DNA of 53,066 nucleotides, taken from the NCBI GenBank assembly GCA_021798975.1, contig JAJZBJ010000002.1, positions 1-53,066 of the forward strand. The letters are read 5' to 3'. Position numbers and translations under genes: made by a program. Positions 1 to 8,284 of the stretch are shown in pieces. The notes beneath the pieces were generated by a model that worked only from the letters and a program-made list of their open reading frames with translations, did not search any database and was not told the DNA's origin. Source of the DNA: Bacillota bacterium. GTDB lineage: Bacteria > Bacillota > Sulfobacillia > Sulfobacillales > Sulfobacillaceae. Position 1 is the stretch's first letter; every line of letters starts with the position of its first letter.

Positions 1-498
1 ATCTTGTGCAGCGATGCTCGCCGGCTGAAATCGCGGGTCGGAGGCAAGGAGCCAGGAGAGCGCGTTCCAGCCGAAGCTGGACTGGTCCAGCCAAATTGTG
101 TCGATAACGGTATCCAAGAGCGTCTTGAGACTCATCTCGGCCCGGTGCAGGGTCATGCCCTGGGGACGCCGGGCCACCAACCGGACCAGCGGTCCGGTCT
201 CGAGGGCATGGTTTAGCACCCCTAAGGCGGGATCGTCCACTCCGCTGGGCACGGAGATCTCCGCTGTGATCCCGGCGGGCTTGGCGCGCTTGGGGACCTT
301 GGTGAGGCCCCGGCAGTACCACTGCCCGCCGTTGGCGGGTTGCAGGACTTCCTGCGATGGCCAGGGCCCAGGGGTTGTCGCGATAATGTGGCCACGGCCG
401 CCATGGGACGCAAGGAATCGATGAGCCAGCCACGGGGCGAAGGATGCATCCACCCGGGACAGGTCGAGGGTCGGGAGCCAGCAAAGCGGACCGCTCAT
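1..498 (-). CDS. Unrecognised protein, C-terminus cut by window edge
   Basis: An open frame of 166 codons starts at the ATG complementary to 496-498 and runs without a stop to the first base of the window, so the C-terminus is missing. Its start codon overlaps the stop of the upstream radical SAM gene in an ATGA arrangement, and that translational coupling is the main evidence that it is real. The visible part is soluble-looking, has no signal peptide or membrane segment, and carries a basic stretch (LTKVPKRAKPAG, about residues 63-74) followed by an alternating hydrophobic region. I recognise no family. Its pairing with a menaquinone-type radical SAM protein suggests a shared pathway, but that is inference only. 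Confidence 0.6.
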   Translation of the reverse strand, partial: MSGPLCWLPTLDLSRVDASFAPWLAHRFLASHGGRGHIIATTPGPWPSQEVLQPANGGQWYCRGLTKVPKRAKPAGITAEISVPSGVDDPALGVLNHALETGPLVRLVARRPQGMTLHRAEMSLKTLLDTVIDTIWLDQSSFGWNALSWLLASDPRFQPASIAAQD

Positions 499-1319
499 GG
501 AGACACCTCCCAAACCGGTAACAGGACGCGATCGGCGCCGGCCGACCCGAAGATGGTATCGGTGTCGGCAGGGTCGTCGTGCCAGTCCACGTACACCGGA
601 ATCTCCGGCAGGTCTTGGCGCAGCTGCCGGACAAAAGCCGCGGTGTGCAGCACGTTGGCGTTGCCCAGCCCGCCGAGACGGGTTCCGTCGCTCACCAGCG
701 GTTTCACTTCCAGATGGTGCGGTTGGGTATCCCGCAGAACGGCAAGGGCTTCCGCCGTGGCCGTGAGTTTGGTTGGCGCCGCCACAATGCCCGCGGAAAA
801 GGCCAAGTCTGCCGCCCGAGCCGCCTCTGCGACAGTCAGCCACTGGGATGGGGTGATCCGATAGGGTGCCCATGCTGGGGGGAGGTCCGTGATCCACAGT
901 TCCGATCCGCCGGGGCCAAGAAAGTCGGCTCCTGCCCATTTTAAGAGGCGTGCCAGTTCGCGGACCGGGCGGCGCTCTTGGGTGTGGAAATGCCACATCT
1001 CGACGGGAGAGAAGGCCGTCAGCGGCGCGTCACTGCATGCCTTAATGCGGCGAATGATGTGCAGCCAGTACTCGAAGGGCTCTCTGAGGGAAAGACCCCC
1101 GCGGAGTTTCAGCCAGGCGGCCGTGTCCCAGGGAATTCCACCGGCTGGGGAGCGGTCCAGATTCAGCCCCGGCGGCGCGTCGGGAAGCGACACCCGCGGA
1201 CTGGGGATGGCCAATCGGCAGAAAGCGCAACCCGCCCAACAGGCCCGGCTGGTGGTGAGCCGCCCGACCGGTGTCAAGAGAGCCTGATGTTCCGGCTCAA
1301 GGGGAAACGAAACGGCCAT
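495..1319 (-). CDS. Compact MqnC/MqnE-like radical SAM protein
   Basis: Radical SAM enzyme of 274 residues resembling the futalosine-pathway enzymes MqnC (dehypoxanthine futalosine cyclase) and MqnE. The cluster motif CxxxCxxC is at Cys27, Cys31 and Cys34. It is followed by a GGL...EYW...RRIK segment, then AFSPVE (about 102-107) and GPGGSELW (about 132-139), matching the QGG, AFSPPE and PGGGAE blocks of MqnC. Usual family members are about 350-390 residues, so this one is short both between the first two blocks and at the C-terminus. The start was chosen at the ATG preceded by AGGAGG four bases away; an upstream ATG at 1364, also with a GGAGG, would add 15 residues. Family membership is well supported, but the exact substrate is not. 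Confidence 0.75.
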   Translation of the reverse strand: MAVSFPLEPEHQALLTPVGRLTTSRACWAGCAFCRLAIPSPRVSLPDAPPGLNLDRSPAGGIPWDTAAWLKLRGGLSLREPFEYWLHIIRRIKACSDAPLTAFSPVEMWHFHTQERRPVRELARLLKWAGADFLGPGGSELWITDLPPAWAPYRITPSQWLTVAEAARAADLAFSAGIVAAPTKLTATAEALAVLRDTQPHHLEVKPLVSDGTRLGGLGNANVLHTAAFVRQLRQDLPEIPVYVDWHDDPADTDTIFGSAGADRVLLPVWEVSP

Positions 1320-1388
1320 GGATCCTCCTCGCATACGTCTTAGTAGGTGACCATTCGACACCATGTCCGAGGTCTCCTCCACAGATCG

Positions 1389-1425
1389 GTTTCATGAGTG
1401 CCTGATGCCGGGCATAGCATGAAAC
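1389..1425. repeat. Interrupted inverted repeat between divergent genes
   Basis: A perfect 8-base inverted repeat, GTTTCATG at 1389-1396 and CATGAAAC at 1418-1425, encloses a second short repeat, TGCC at 1399-1402 and GGCA at 1411-1414. It lies between the divergent radical SAM gene and yqfC. No T-run follows on either side, so it does not look like a terminator. It could be an operator or an RNA structure in either leader. The stretch CATAGCAT within it resembles the -10 element of mother-cell sigma-E promoters (CATACAAT-like), which would suit yqfC, but the -35 is weak. Confidence 0.4.
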
Positions 1426-1447
1426 AGGTTGGGACAGGAGGTTCGGA

Positions 1448-1732
1448 ATGAGCGGCAAGGGACGGACGATACAGCGGTTTACTGAGATGTTGGAAATCCC
1501 GCCGGAAGTATTGGTGAATGTCCCCCGGGTCGAGGTCGTCGGTCACCTGCAGTTTCGCGTAGAAAACCATCGCGGATTGGAGCAATACGAGCCGCATCGG
1601 GTTGTGCTAAAAATTCCTGACGGGCGGCTGGTGGTGACGGGACGCGACCTGGTGATTGGTTGGATCGACCGCAACGAGCTCCTGGTCACGGGGCAGGTCC
1701 GGTCCTTGGTTTTTAAGGCTGGGCCGTCATGA
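1448..1732 (+). CDS. yqfC: Sporulation protein YqfC (YabP/YqfC family)
   Basis: Protein of 94 residues with the YabP/YqfC beta-rich domain over nearly its full length. In Bacillus subtilis the family is made in the mother cell under sigma-E and is needed for normal sporulation; the biochemical role is unknown. The recognisable parts are the central LQFRVENHRGLEQYEPHRVV segment and the C-terminal LVVTGRDLVIGWIDRNELLV strand pattern. AGGAGG sits six bases before the ATG. Its stop overlaps the start of yqfD (ATGA), the same pairing as in Bacillus and Clostridium, which makes the identification secure. Confidence 0.9.
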   Translation: MSGKGRTIQRFTEMLEIPPEVLVNVPRVEVVGHLQFRVENHRGLEQYEPHRVVLKIPDGRLVVTGRDLVIGWIDRNELLVTGQVRSLVFKAGPS

Positions 1733-2946
1733 GCGGGGTACTGGTCCGGTTGTTCGGCGGGTGGCGGGTTGTCCGCATCCGGGGACGCAAGGCGGAACGG
1801 CTGTTAAGCCAGCTGGCCGAGCGGGGTTTTCGCATTTGGCGGGTTGCCCGCCGTCGGGACGAGCTTCACTGCCTCGTCACCGAGGAAGGATATGAAACCT
1901 TGGCGTCCTTGGCGGAGGAGATGGGGGTCGAGGTTCTATCTCTGCGCCAAGGGGGCCTGCCGTTTCGCTGGCAGCAGGTGCGGCGGCGTCCCTTCCTATT
2001 GGTCGGGTTAGCGAGCGCCTGGGCGCTAGTCCTGTACGCCACATCGCACATTTGGGCCATCGAGGTAGTGGTGCCCAGGCTTCCGGCTCCGGCGCGGGAG
2101 CAACTGGTCCGCGCGGCGGAAACGGCGGGACTCCGAGTGGGATCCACGCGCTCGCGATTGGACATTGCCAGCATACGGCGCACCATGCTGGCCGAACTGC
2201 CGGAGTACTCCTGGATTGGGCTCCATACCCATGGTATGGTGGCGATCATCGATGCCATCCGTCTCGTCAATCGCCCGCCGGATCACTTGCCGCCGCGTCT
2301 CATCGCCACGGCCAACGGCACAGTGACTGCCGTGTATGTGTACATGGGAGCGGCGGATGTAAGCCGCGGCGAGACGGTGCACAAGGGGCAGACGCTCATT
2401 TCCGGGGTGGTGAGCGGCGAGTTGCCGGGGGGAGGCGAGAAACCGCAGGAGGAGAGTGTGGTCACGCCGGCCGAGGGACAAGTCATGGCCGACGTCACGT
2501 ATCGGGAGAAGATTTTCCAGCCTTTCAAGAACGAGCACCAGGTGGAGACTGGCCGCGTCTTTGTGCGCCGGTTTTTGGAGTGGAATCGAAGCCAAGTGAC
2601 AGAAATTCCGAATCTCATGCCTATGTCCTTCACACACTATCGAGAAACAAAAGTCGTTACCCCGGTGCGTTTTGCCGGGATAACGCTGCCGGTCCGTTTT
2701 ATCGAGATGGTATATAATGAAACTGTGATCAAGACCGTACCGTTGAGCGCCAAAGGCGCCGTGCAACTGGGGAGGGATCGGGCCCTCGAGGCCTTGGCCC
2801 GCACAGTGCCGGCTGGAGGTCAACGGGTCAGCCAGTCGATCGCCGTGAGTCCCCAACGCCGTGGAGTCTGGATTACGGCCACGTGGGTGATTAATCGCAA
2901 CATCGCGGCGCCGCCGCCGGCGCGGGACGCCAAACCGCAGACATGA
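1729..2946 (+). CDS. yqfD: Sporulation protein YqfD
   Basis: Protein of 405 residues of the YqfD family, a membrane-anchored sporulation protein partnered with YqfC. A soluble N-terminal region of about 90 residues precedes one transmembrane helix (PFLLVGLASAWALVLYATSH, about 86-105). The rest, an extracytoplasmic domain, includes the RLIATANGTVTAVYVYMGAADVSRGETVHKGQTLISGVV-type lipoyl/HlyD-like hairpin around residues 190-225. Length and order are typical. The ATGA overlap with yqfC implies translational coupling. Transcription in the mother cell is known for the Bacillus homologue and inferred here. Confidence 0.9.
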   Translation: MSGVLVRLFGGWRVVRIRGRKAERLLSQLAERGFRIWRVARRRDELHCLVTEEGYETLASLAEEMGVEVLSLRQGGLPFRWQQVRRRPFLLVGLASAWALVLYATSHIWAIEVVVPRLPAPAREQLVRAAETAGLRVGSTRSRLDIASIRRTMLAELPEYSWIGLHTHGMVAIIDAIRLVNRPPDHLPPRLIATANGTVTAVYVYMGAADVSRGETVHKGQTLISGVVSGELPGGGEKPQEESVVTPAEGQVMADVTYREKIFQPFKNEHQVETGRVFVRRFLEWNRSQVTEIPNLMPMSFTHYRETKVVTPVRFAGITLPVRFIEMVYNETVIKTVPLSAKGAVQLGRDRALEALARTVPAGGQRVSQSIAVSPQRRGVWITATWVINRNIAAPPPARDAKPQT

Positions 2947-2959
2947 AGGGGGACACTGG

Positions 2960-3946
2960 TTGCCACAAAGCCAATGGGTGATCCAGGACAACCAAGCCGC
3001 GACGCTTCTGATGGGGCGCGGCGATGAGCATCTGAAGGCCCTGGAACGGGCGTTGCATGTAAAGTTGACGGCGCGTGGAAATGTCATTGCCATTCAAGGC
3101 GCGGGCGAGGCCCAGGACCAAGCCAGGCGGGTTCTGGATTTGCTGGCGGAATGGGTGTACGCCGGGCAGCCGTTAGGTGCCAATGTGTTGGAGTTTGCCG
3201 TGCAGGCCGTGTCTGAGGGTGCCGAAAAACAATTTTTGCATTTGTTGACCGAAAATATCTACACCACCACATCCGGACGTGTTGTCCGACCGAGAACCTT
3301 AGGGCAGCAGATTTACGTAGATGCCGTTCGCGAAAACACGCTGGTGTTTGGTGTGGGCCCGGCCGGAACCGGGAAAACTTATCTCGCGATGGCGATGGCG
3401 GTATTCGCTTTAAAGGCGCATGAAGTGGAACGGATTGTGCTGACGCGACCGGCTGTAGAGGCGGGGGAGAAGCTGGGCTTCCTGCCCGGAGCCCTGGAGG
3501 ACAAAGTCGACCCCTATCTGCGTCCATTATATGATGCGCTCTATGATTTGTTGGGTTCTGAGGCCGTGGAGAAGTACCGCGAGCGCGGCAACATCGAAGT
3601 GGCGCCGTTGGCCTACATGCGGGGTAGGACGTTGAGCCGGAGTTTCATTATTTTGGACGAGGCGCAGAACTCCACCTACGAGCAGATGAAAATGGCCCTG
3701 ACCCGTCTGGGTGAAGGTTCCAAAATGGTGGTCACCGGCGACGAAACTCAGGTCGATTTGGGCAAAGGCCAGCGGTCGGGTCTTCGGGTGGCCTCCAGAA
3801 TTCTCGACGGCGTCAACGGCATCGGTGTGGTGCGGTTGACGGAAAAGGATGTCGTGCGTCATCCTTTGGTGGCAAAGATTATCCAAGCTTATCAACGGTT
3901 TGAGGAGGGGCAAGGGGACACCGACTATGAAGAAAACTCCCAGTGA
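2960..3946 (+). CDS. phoH: PhoH-like P-loop ATPase
   Basis: PhoH family protein of 328 residues, a cytoplasmic ATPase related to the helicase superfamily I core and often linked to RNA metabolism together with YbeY. The Walker A motif GPAGTGKT lies at about residues 133-140 and the Walker B is LDEAQN near residue 230. The N-terminal 110 residues form the KH-like region typical of the Gram-positive PhoH. The start is TTG at 2960, chosen because AAGGGGG lies seven bases upstream and the preceding gene ends at 2946. The next gene begins inside its 3' end. Identification is strong; the physiological role of PhoH remains loosely defined in general. Confidence 0.93.
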   Translation: MPQSQWVIQDNQAATLLMGRGDEHLKALERALHVKLTARGNVIAIQGAGEAQDQARRVLDLLAEWVYAGQPLGANVLEFAVQAVSEGAEKQFLHLLTENIYTTTSGRVVRPRTLGQQIYVDAVRENTLVFGVGPAGTGKTYLAMAMAVFALKAHEVERIVLTRPAVEAGEKLGFLPGALEDKVDPYLRPLYDALYDLLGSEAVEKYRERGNIEVAPLAYMRGRTLSRSFIILDEAQNSTYEQMKMALTRLGEGSKMVVTGDETQVDLGKGQRSGLRVASRILDGVNGIGVVRLTEKDVVRHPLVAKIIQAYQRFEEGQGDTDYEENSQ

Positions 3947-6125
3947 GGGGAGCTGGTCACTCCGTATAGGAGAACGCTATCCATGGCTCAGAGAGGGGCT
4001 GGCACCGCAACTTGGCATTGCGGCGCTGGTCTGGTTGCTCATTGTGGCCATTTTTGCCGTGACCTTGTTCGCTCATCGGGTTGATCTGTCGGCCAATGAT
4101 TTGGCGCCTCGAACCATTGTGGCCCCCTATGGCGTGGTGGACTGGTCTGCGACAGCCAAGGCCCGCCAGGATGCTATGCAGCGAGTGGGCAATTTTTATA
4201 GCACCAATCCCAAAATCTTGAGCCAGCAGAAACAGAAGGCCATCAACGGCTACGCCTACATTTCCGCTCTGTCGGAAGATACCGCGGCGCCTCTCAGTGA
4301 GCGGGAAGCGGCGCTGGCCTCCGCCATTCCCATCGGGCTGCCGAAGTCGGTGTGGGGCACGGTGCTGGCGCTGACCCCGGCGGAGTTGGCACAGTTGCAG
4401 CAAGACACGCTGGTCACGCTGTCGTCGGCGATGGGGAGCGGCGCGGGCGTCCGTGACAGTGCGGTGGGTGTCCAGGAAGCCAAGATCTTTGTGGCCGGGC
4501 TGACCCAGCAGGAGTCCACAGATCCGTCTTTGCGGCTGTTTCTTACCACCTACACCCAGTCGTTGGTGGTCCCCAACACCTTTTTAAATCAGCAGGAGAT
4601 CCGGACCCGCCGACAGCAGGCAGCCAGTCAGGTGCCGTTCGTGAAAATTCTCAAGGGCGAACCTGTTGTGCAAGCGGGCCAAGTGGTGACGCCAGGCGAC
4701 ATTACGGTACTGAAGCAGCTGGGACTTTTGGACCAGGGGTTTGCGGTGGGACCCATCTTGGGGTCGATGATCTTCGTCACGGCTATGGTCGCATTAGTCG
4801 GGGGGTATTTCTGGTATCTGCGCCGCAAGCTTCTGGGCTCCTGGCGGGTGGCGGCCATGGCAGGACTGATCATGGTTCTGGGAGTGGCGGCGGCGGATAC
4901 CTTGAGCGGCGTCCCGGGCCTAAGCTATCTCGTGGTGCCCACGGCAGCCATCATGGTGACGGCCTTGGTCGACTCTGGGCTGGGACTGGTGATCGCGGGA
5001 ATTCTGGCGCTCGCCATCTCGGTGTTGACCGGTGCCGATCTCAACGTGGCGCTGGTCTCATTTTTTGGGGGGATTGCCGGGGTGTTTGGCACCAGCCGGT
5101 TGTCCCAACGCTATGATATCCTGCGTGCCGGGCTGTTGGTGGGAATTGTCAACTTGCTGGCCCTGCTCGGCTTGGATGTCATGGAGGGGGCCGGACTCCT
5201 GCAAACCCAGGTCTGGCAGTATCTCATCTGGGCGCTGGTGGACGGGGTGTTCGCCTCGATTTTGGCCATGGGGTCAATCCCCCTGTTGGAAGGCCCGTTC
5301 GGCGTGATTACCGCCATGAAACTGATCGAGCTGTCCAATCCCAATCAGCCGCTTTTGCGAAAGCTTCTGGTGGAAGCGCCGGGAACCTATCACCACAGTA
5401 TTATGGTGGGGAACTTGGCGGAGGCGGGAACCGAGGCGGTCGGCGGCAACTCTCTCTTGGCTCGAGTGGGGGCCTACTACCACGACATCGGCAAGTCCAA
5501 GCGTCCGTATTTCTTTGTCGACAACCAGTTTGGGGCCGAGAATCCGCATGACCGCCTAGCCCCCACCTTGTCCAGCATTATCATCTCCTCCCATGTCCGG
5601 GACGGGATCGAATTGGCGCGCGAGTACCGCGTGCCGGAGCCTATCGTGAGCTTTATCCGCGAGCACCATGGCACGACCCTGATTCGTTTCTTCTACCAAA
5701 AGGCCCTGGATCAGGATAATGGCGACGGCGTGGAAGAGGCGGACTTTCGGTACGACGGTCCGCGGCCGCAGTCGAAGGAGACCGCCATTGTTATGCTGGC
5801 AGACGCCAGCGAAGCCACCGTCCGCACGCTGAAGAACCCCACCCCGCAGGCCATCGAGCAGGTGGTGCGCCGGTTAATTAAAGAGCGGTTGGAGGATGGC
5901 CAGCTGGATGAGTCCAACTTAACACTGAAGGAACTCGACATTATTGCTCGGACCTTCACCCGGGTGCTGACCGGTGTGTTCCATCAGCGAATCGAATATC
6001 CCGATCGCGTGCTCAAGGAAATGGAAAGGAGTCGTGGCAATGGAAATCGCGGTGGAAAGCCACCCCGATTGGTGCGCCGAATGGGAGGAGACGGCCCTCG
6101 CGGCGGCTCGGGCGGCTCTCACTAG
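3927..6125 (+). CDS. pgpH: Cyclic-di-AMP phosphodiesterase PgpH (YqfF), 7TM-HD family
   Basis: Membrane protein of 732 residues with the 7TMR-HDED layout: an N-terminal helix, an extracellular domain of about 230 residues, a block of seven transmembrane helices (about 285-470), then a cytoplasmic HD domain. The HD residues are visible as YHHS, YYHDIGKSKRP and REHHGTTL. Characterised PgpH proteins hydrolyse c-di-AMP to pApA. The start is the ATG at 3927, which overlaps phoH by 20 bases and has AAGGGG upstream; a longer frame to 3849 has no ribosome site. The last 86 bases overlap ybeY, and they encode a Gly/Arg-rich tail beyond the point where the domain normally ends. Confidence 0.92.
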   Translation: MKKTPSEGSWSLRIGERYPWLREGLAPQLGIAALVWLLIVAIFAVTLFAHRVDLSANDLAPRTIVAPYGVVDWSATAKARQDAMQRVGNFYSTNPKILSQQKQKAINGYAYISALSEDTAAPLSEREAALASAIPIGLPKSVWGTVLALTPAELAQLQQDTLVTLSSAMGSGAGVRDSAVGVQEAKIFVAGLTQQESTDPSLRLFLTTYTQSLVVPNTFLNQQEIRTRRQQAASQVPFVKILKGEPVVQAGQVVTPGDITVLKQLGLLDQGFAVGPILGSMIFVTAMVALVGGYFWYLRRKLLGSWRVAAMAGLIMVLGVAAADTLSGVPGLSYLVVPTAAIMVTALVDSGLGLVIAGILALAISVLTGADLNVALVSFFGGIAGVFGTSRLSQRYDILRAGLLVGIVNLLALLGLDVMEGAGLLQTQVWQYLIWALVDGVFASILAMGSIPLLEGPFGVITAMKLIELSNPNQPLLRKLLVEAPGTYHHSIMVGNLAEAGTEAVGGNSLLARVGAYYHDIGKSKRPYFFVDNQFGAENPHDRLAPTLSSIIISSHVRDGIELAREYRVPEPIVSFIREHHGTTLIRFFYQKALDQDNGDGVEEADFRYDGPRPQSKETAIVMLADASEATVRTLKNPTPQAIEQVVRRLIKERLEDGQLDESNLTLKELDIIARTFTRVLTGVFHQRIEYPDRVLKEMERSRGNGNRGGKPPRLVRRMGGDGPRGGSGGSH

Positions 6126-6489
6126 CCTCGGCGGACTCGAGGACGCCGAGTTGTCCCTTTTGTTGACTGATGATGAGACGGTGCATGAACTCAACCGCAC
6201 GTACCGGGGTGTGGATAAAACGACCGATGTATTGTCGTTCAGCCAGCGGGAGGGCGAGAATCCCGACGATTGGGACAACCTATTGGGGGATGTGATTATC
6301 TCCGTGGACCAGGCCCAGCGGCAGGCCGCGGACTACGGACACAGCATGGCTCGAGAGGTCGGTTTTCTCACCGTCCACGGGGTCCTGCACCTGTTGGGTT
6401 GGGATCACGAAGATCCCGAGGACGAGCGGCGGATGATGGGCAAGACCGAGGATATCTTGGGCGCCATTGGGTTGACGCGTGAGGCCTGA
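6040..6489 (+). CDS. ybeY: Endoribonuclease YbeY (rRNA maturation)
   Basis: Zinc-dependent YbeY (UPF0054) of 149 residues, involved in 16S rRNA 3'-end maturation and ribosome quality control. The signature HGVLHLLGWDHEDPEDERRM contains the three metal-binding histidines. Upstream, TDDETVHELNRTYRGVDKTTDVLSF is also typical. The ATG at 6040 is preceded by GAAAGGAG at 6024-6031, and it gives a normal-length protein; longer frames back to 5974 lack support. The gene starts 86 bases inside pgpH in another frame, an unusually long overlap, and ends 11 bases inside dgkA. Confidence 0.95.
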   Translation: MEIAVESHPDWCAEWEETALAAARAALTSLGGLEDAELSLLLTDDETVHELNRTYRGVDKTTDVLSFSQREGENPDDWDNLLGDVIISVDQAQRQAADYGHSMAREVGFLTVHGVLHLLGWDHEDPEDERRMMGKTEDILGAIGLTREA

Positions 6490-6994
6490 TCGGGCGCGGG
6501 GCTTTTGGGCGTCGTTTGGCTATGCCGGCCAAGGGATGTGGCAGACTCTGCGGCGGCAACGCAACATGCGCGTGCATGTGTCGTTCGTCATGGCCGTTGC
6601 CGGGTTGGGATGGATTTTGGGATTAGGCCCGACCCGCTGGGCGGTGGTCGTGTTGGCCATGGTGCCGGTGATGGGACTGGAACTCATGAACACGGCGGTT
6701 GAAGCGGTGGTGGATATGGCCAGCCCGCACTATCATCCGTTGGCCAAGGTGGCCAAGGATGCGGCGGCGGGCTCGGTCTTGGTGGCCGCTGCCGGCGCTG
6801 TCGCCGTGGGATTGTGGGTGTTCCTTCCGGCGTTGGCACATTTTGGTCCGCGATTTATGGTACGATGGCATGAGAATGCCGCTCTGGTCGTGATCATCGG
6901 GGTGGCCCTGCTCGCAGCCTACGGCGTCCTCTGGAGCTGGGTGCCTGCGACCAAGACCAATGAAGGAGGCCAGAACCGATTCGGTGAGCAATAA
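6479..6994 (+). CDS. dgkA: Diacylglycerol/undecaprenol kinase
   Basis: Small integral membrane kinase of the DagK/UndPK family, 171 residues. The hallmark ExxNTAxE appears as ELMNTAVEAVVD (about residues 61-72), followed by the AKDAAAG segment that binds nucleotide. In Gram-positive bacteria the family phosphorylates undecaprenol to feed the cell-wall lipid carrier pool. The protein is longer than the usual 120-130 residues and carries a fourth hydrophobic helix near the C-terminus (about 140-158). The start is GTG at 6479, overlapping the ybeY stop by 11 bases. The order ybeY-dgkA-cdd-era is conserved, apart from the CBS protein inserted here. Confidence 0.9.
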   Translation: MRPDRARGFWASFGYAGQGMWQTLRRQRNMRVHVSFVMAVAGLGWILGLGPTRWAVVVLAMVPVMGLELMNTAVEAVVDMASPHYHPLAKVAKDAAAGSVLVAAAGAVAVGLWVFLPALAHFGPRFMVRWHENAALVVIIGVALLAAYGVLWSWVPATKTNEGGQNRFGEQ

Positions 6995-8246
6995 ATGGAT
7001 TCCCATTGTGGCTCTCATAGTGGTAGTGGCCTTTTCTGCACTCTATTCCATGGCGGAGACCGCCATGATGTCCTTGTCTCGGGGCAAAATCCGAAACCTC
7101 TCTGATAATCCCCAGTTCGAGCGTCTCTCCCGACTCTTGCACGATCCCAACCGTATGTTGGGGACGGTGCTGGTAGGCAACAATTTGGCCAACATCTTGG
7201 CGTCGACCTTGGCTACCGCGGTCTTTCTCAGTTACCTGGGCGGGGCCGGTGTACTGGTTTCTACCGTGGTCATGACGGTGTTTATTTTGCTGGCCGCGGA
7301 AATCACGCCGAAGACCTTTGCTTCGCATAATGCCGAGCGGGTAGCGCTTCGGCTGGCGCCGTTTTTGAACGTATCGGCCGTCCTGTTCCATCCGGTGGTA
7401 CGCGCGTTAACCTGGGTTGGTGTCGGCATCATCCGGATTCTCGGCGGAAGGGCCGAGGGGGGCCGGCTGATGACGGAAGAAGAGCTCCGCACCCTGGTGG
7501 AAGTGGGCGAGGAGCAGGGCCTCTTGGAAGCTAATGAGCGCGACATGATTCAAGGCGTATTTGACTTCGGCGATACCGTCGTGCGCGAGGTGATGGTGCC
7601 GCGTATTGATGTCCAAGCCCTGCCGGAGACAGCGACGTTATCCGAATTGTGGGATGCTTTGGTGGAGTGGGGGCATTCCCGGGTGCCGATTTTTCGGAAC
7701 ACCATAGACGACATCACCGGGGTCATCTATGCCCGGGATGTCTTGGCGTACGGCCGTGAAAAGCCCCTCGACACCCCTGTCCAGGACTTGGCCCGCCCGG
7801 TGGCGTTTGTCCCTGAGACCAAAAAGATTGACAGCTTATTTGCCGATTTTCGCCGCCAACGCACCCAAATCGCCATCGTCATGGACGAATACGGCGGTAC
7901 GGCCGGCATCGTCACCATTGAGGACTTGCTGGAGGAAATTGTGGGAGAGATTCAGGACGAGTACGACGAGGCGGAGGAAGAGCCCTTGAAAGAACTCGCG
8001 CCCGGTGTGGTGGAAGTGGCCGGCCTGTTTGCGCTGGACGAGTTGAACGAACGGTTCGACCTGGATTTGCCGCACGAGGATTTCGACACGGTGGGCGGGC
8101 TGGTCTTGCATCTCTTAGGCCGGGTGCCCATCGAAGGGGAAGTCGTCCACGTCGACAACGTCGAGATTACCGTGGCCCAGGTAATCGGGCGGCGCGTGGC
8201 GCGGGCCGTGATTCGCATTCAAGAGCCCCCTGAAGAAACGAGTTGA
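6960..8246 (+). CDS. CNNM/CorC-type membrane protein with CBS pair
   Basis: Protein of 428 residues with a DUF21 (CNNM) transmembrane domain (about 10-180), two CBS domains (about 205-325) and a C-terminal CorC/HlyC transporter-associated domain (about 340-420). The family is linked to magnesium and cobalt efflux or homeostasis. The CBS region is typical (VMVPRIDVQALP, TQIAIVMDEYGGTAGIVTIE). The ATG at 6960 overlaps dgkA but has no ribosome site; GTG at 6984 lies 14 bases after AAGGAGG and may be the true start. The gene sits inside the conserved operon between dgkA and cdd, a place also used in other Bacillota. Confidence 0.88.
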   Translation: MKEARTDSVSNKWIPIVALIVVVAFSALYSMAETAMMSLSRGKIRNLSDNPQFERLSRLLHDPNRMLGTVLVGNNLANILASTLATAVFLSYLGGAGVLVSTVVMTVFILLAAEITPKTFASHNAERVALRLAPFLNVSAVLFHPVVRALTWVGVGIIRILGGRAEGGRLMTEEELRTLVEVGEEQGLLEANERDMIQGVFDFGDTVVREVMVPRIDVQALPETATLSELWDALVEWGHSRVPIFRNTIDDITGVIYARDVLAYGREKPLDTPVQDLARPVAFVPETKKIDSLFADFRRQRTQIAIVMDEYGGTAGIVTIEDLLEEIVGEIQDEYDEAEEEPLKELAPGVVEVAGLFALDELNERFDLDLPHEDFDTVGGLVLHLLGRVPIEGEVVHVDNVEITVAQVIGRRVARAVIRIQEPPEETS

Positions 8247-8284
8247 CACGGGCTTGCGCGGACAGTCTAAACGGAGGGACTCCA

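Noticed and set aside
2026-3093. Minus-strand open frame of 355 codons across yqfD
   Set aside because: It lies entirely antisense to yqfD and the start of phoH, has no ribosome site and no recognisable motif; high G+C produces such shadows.
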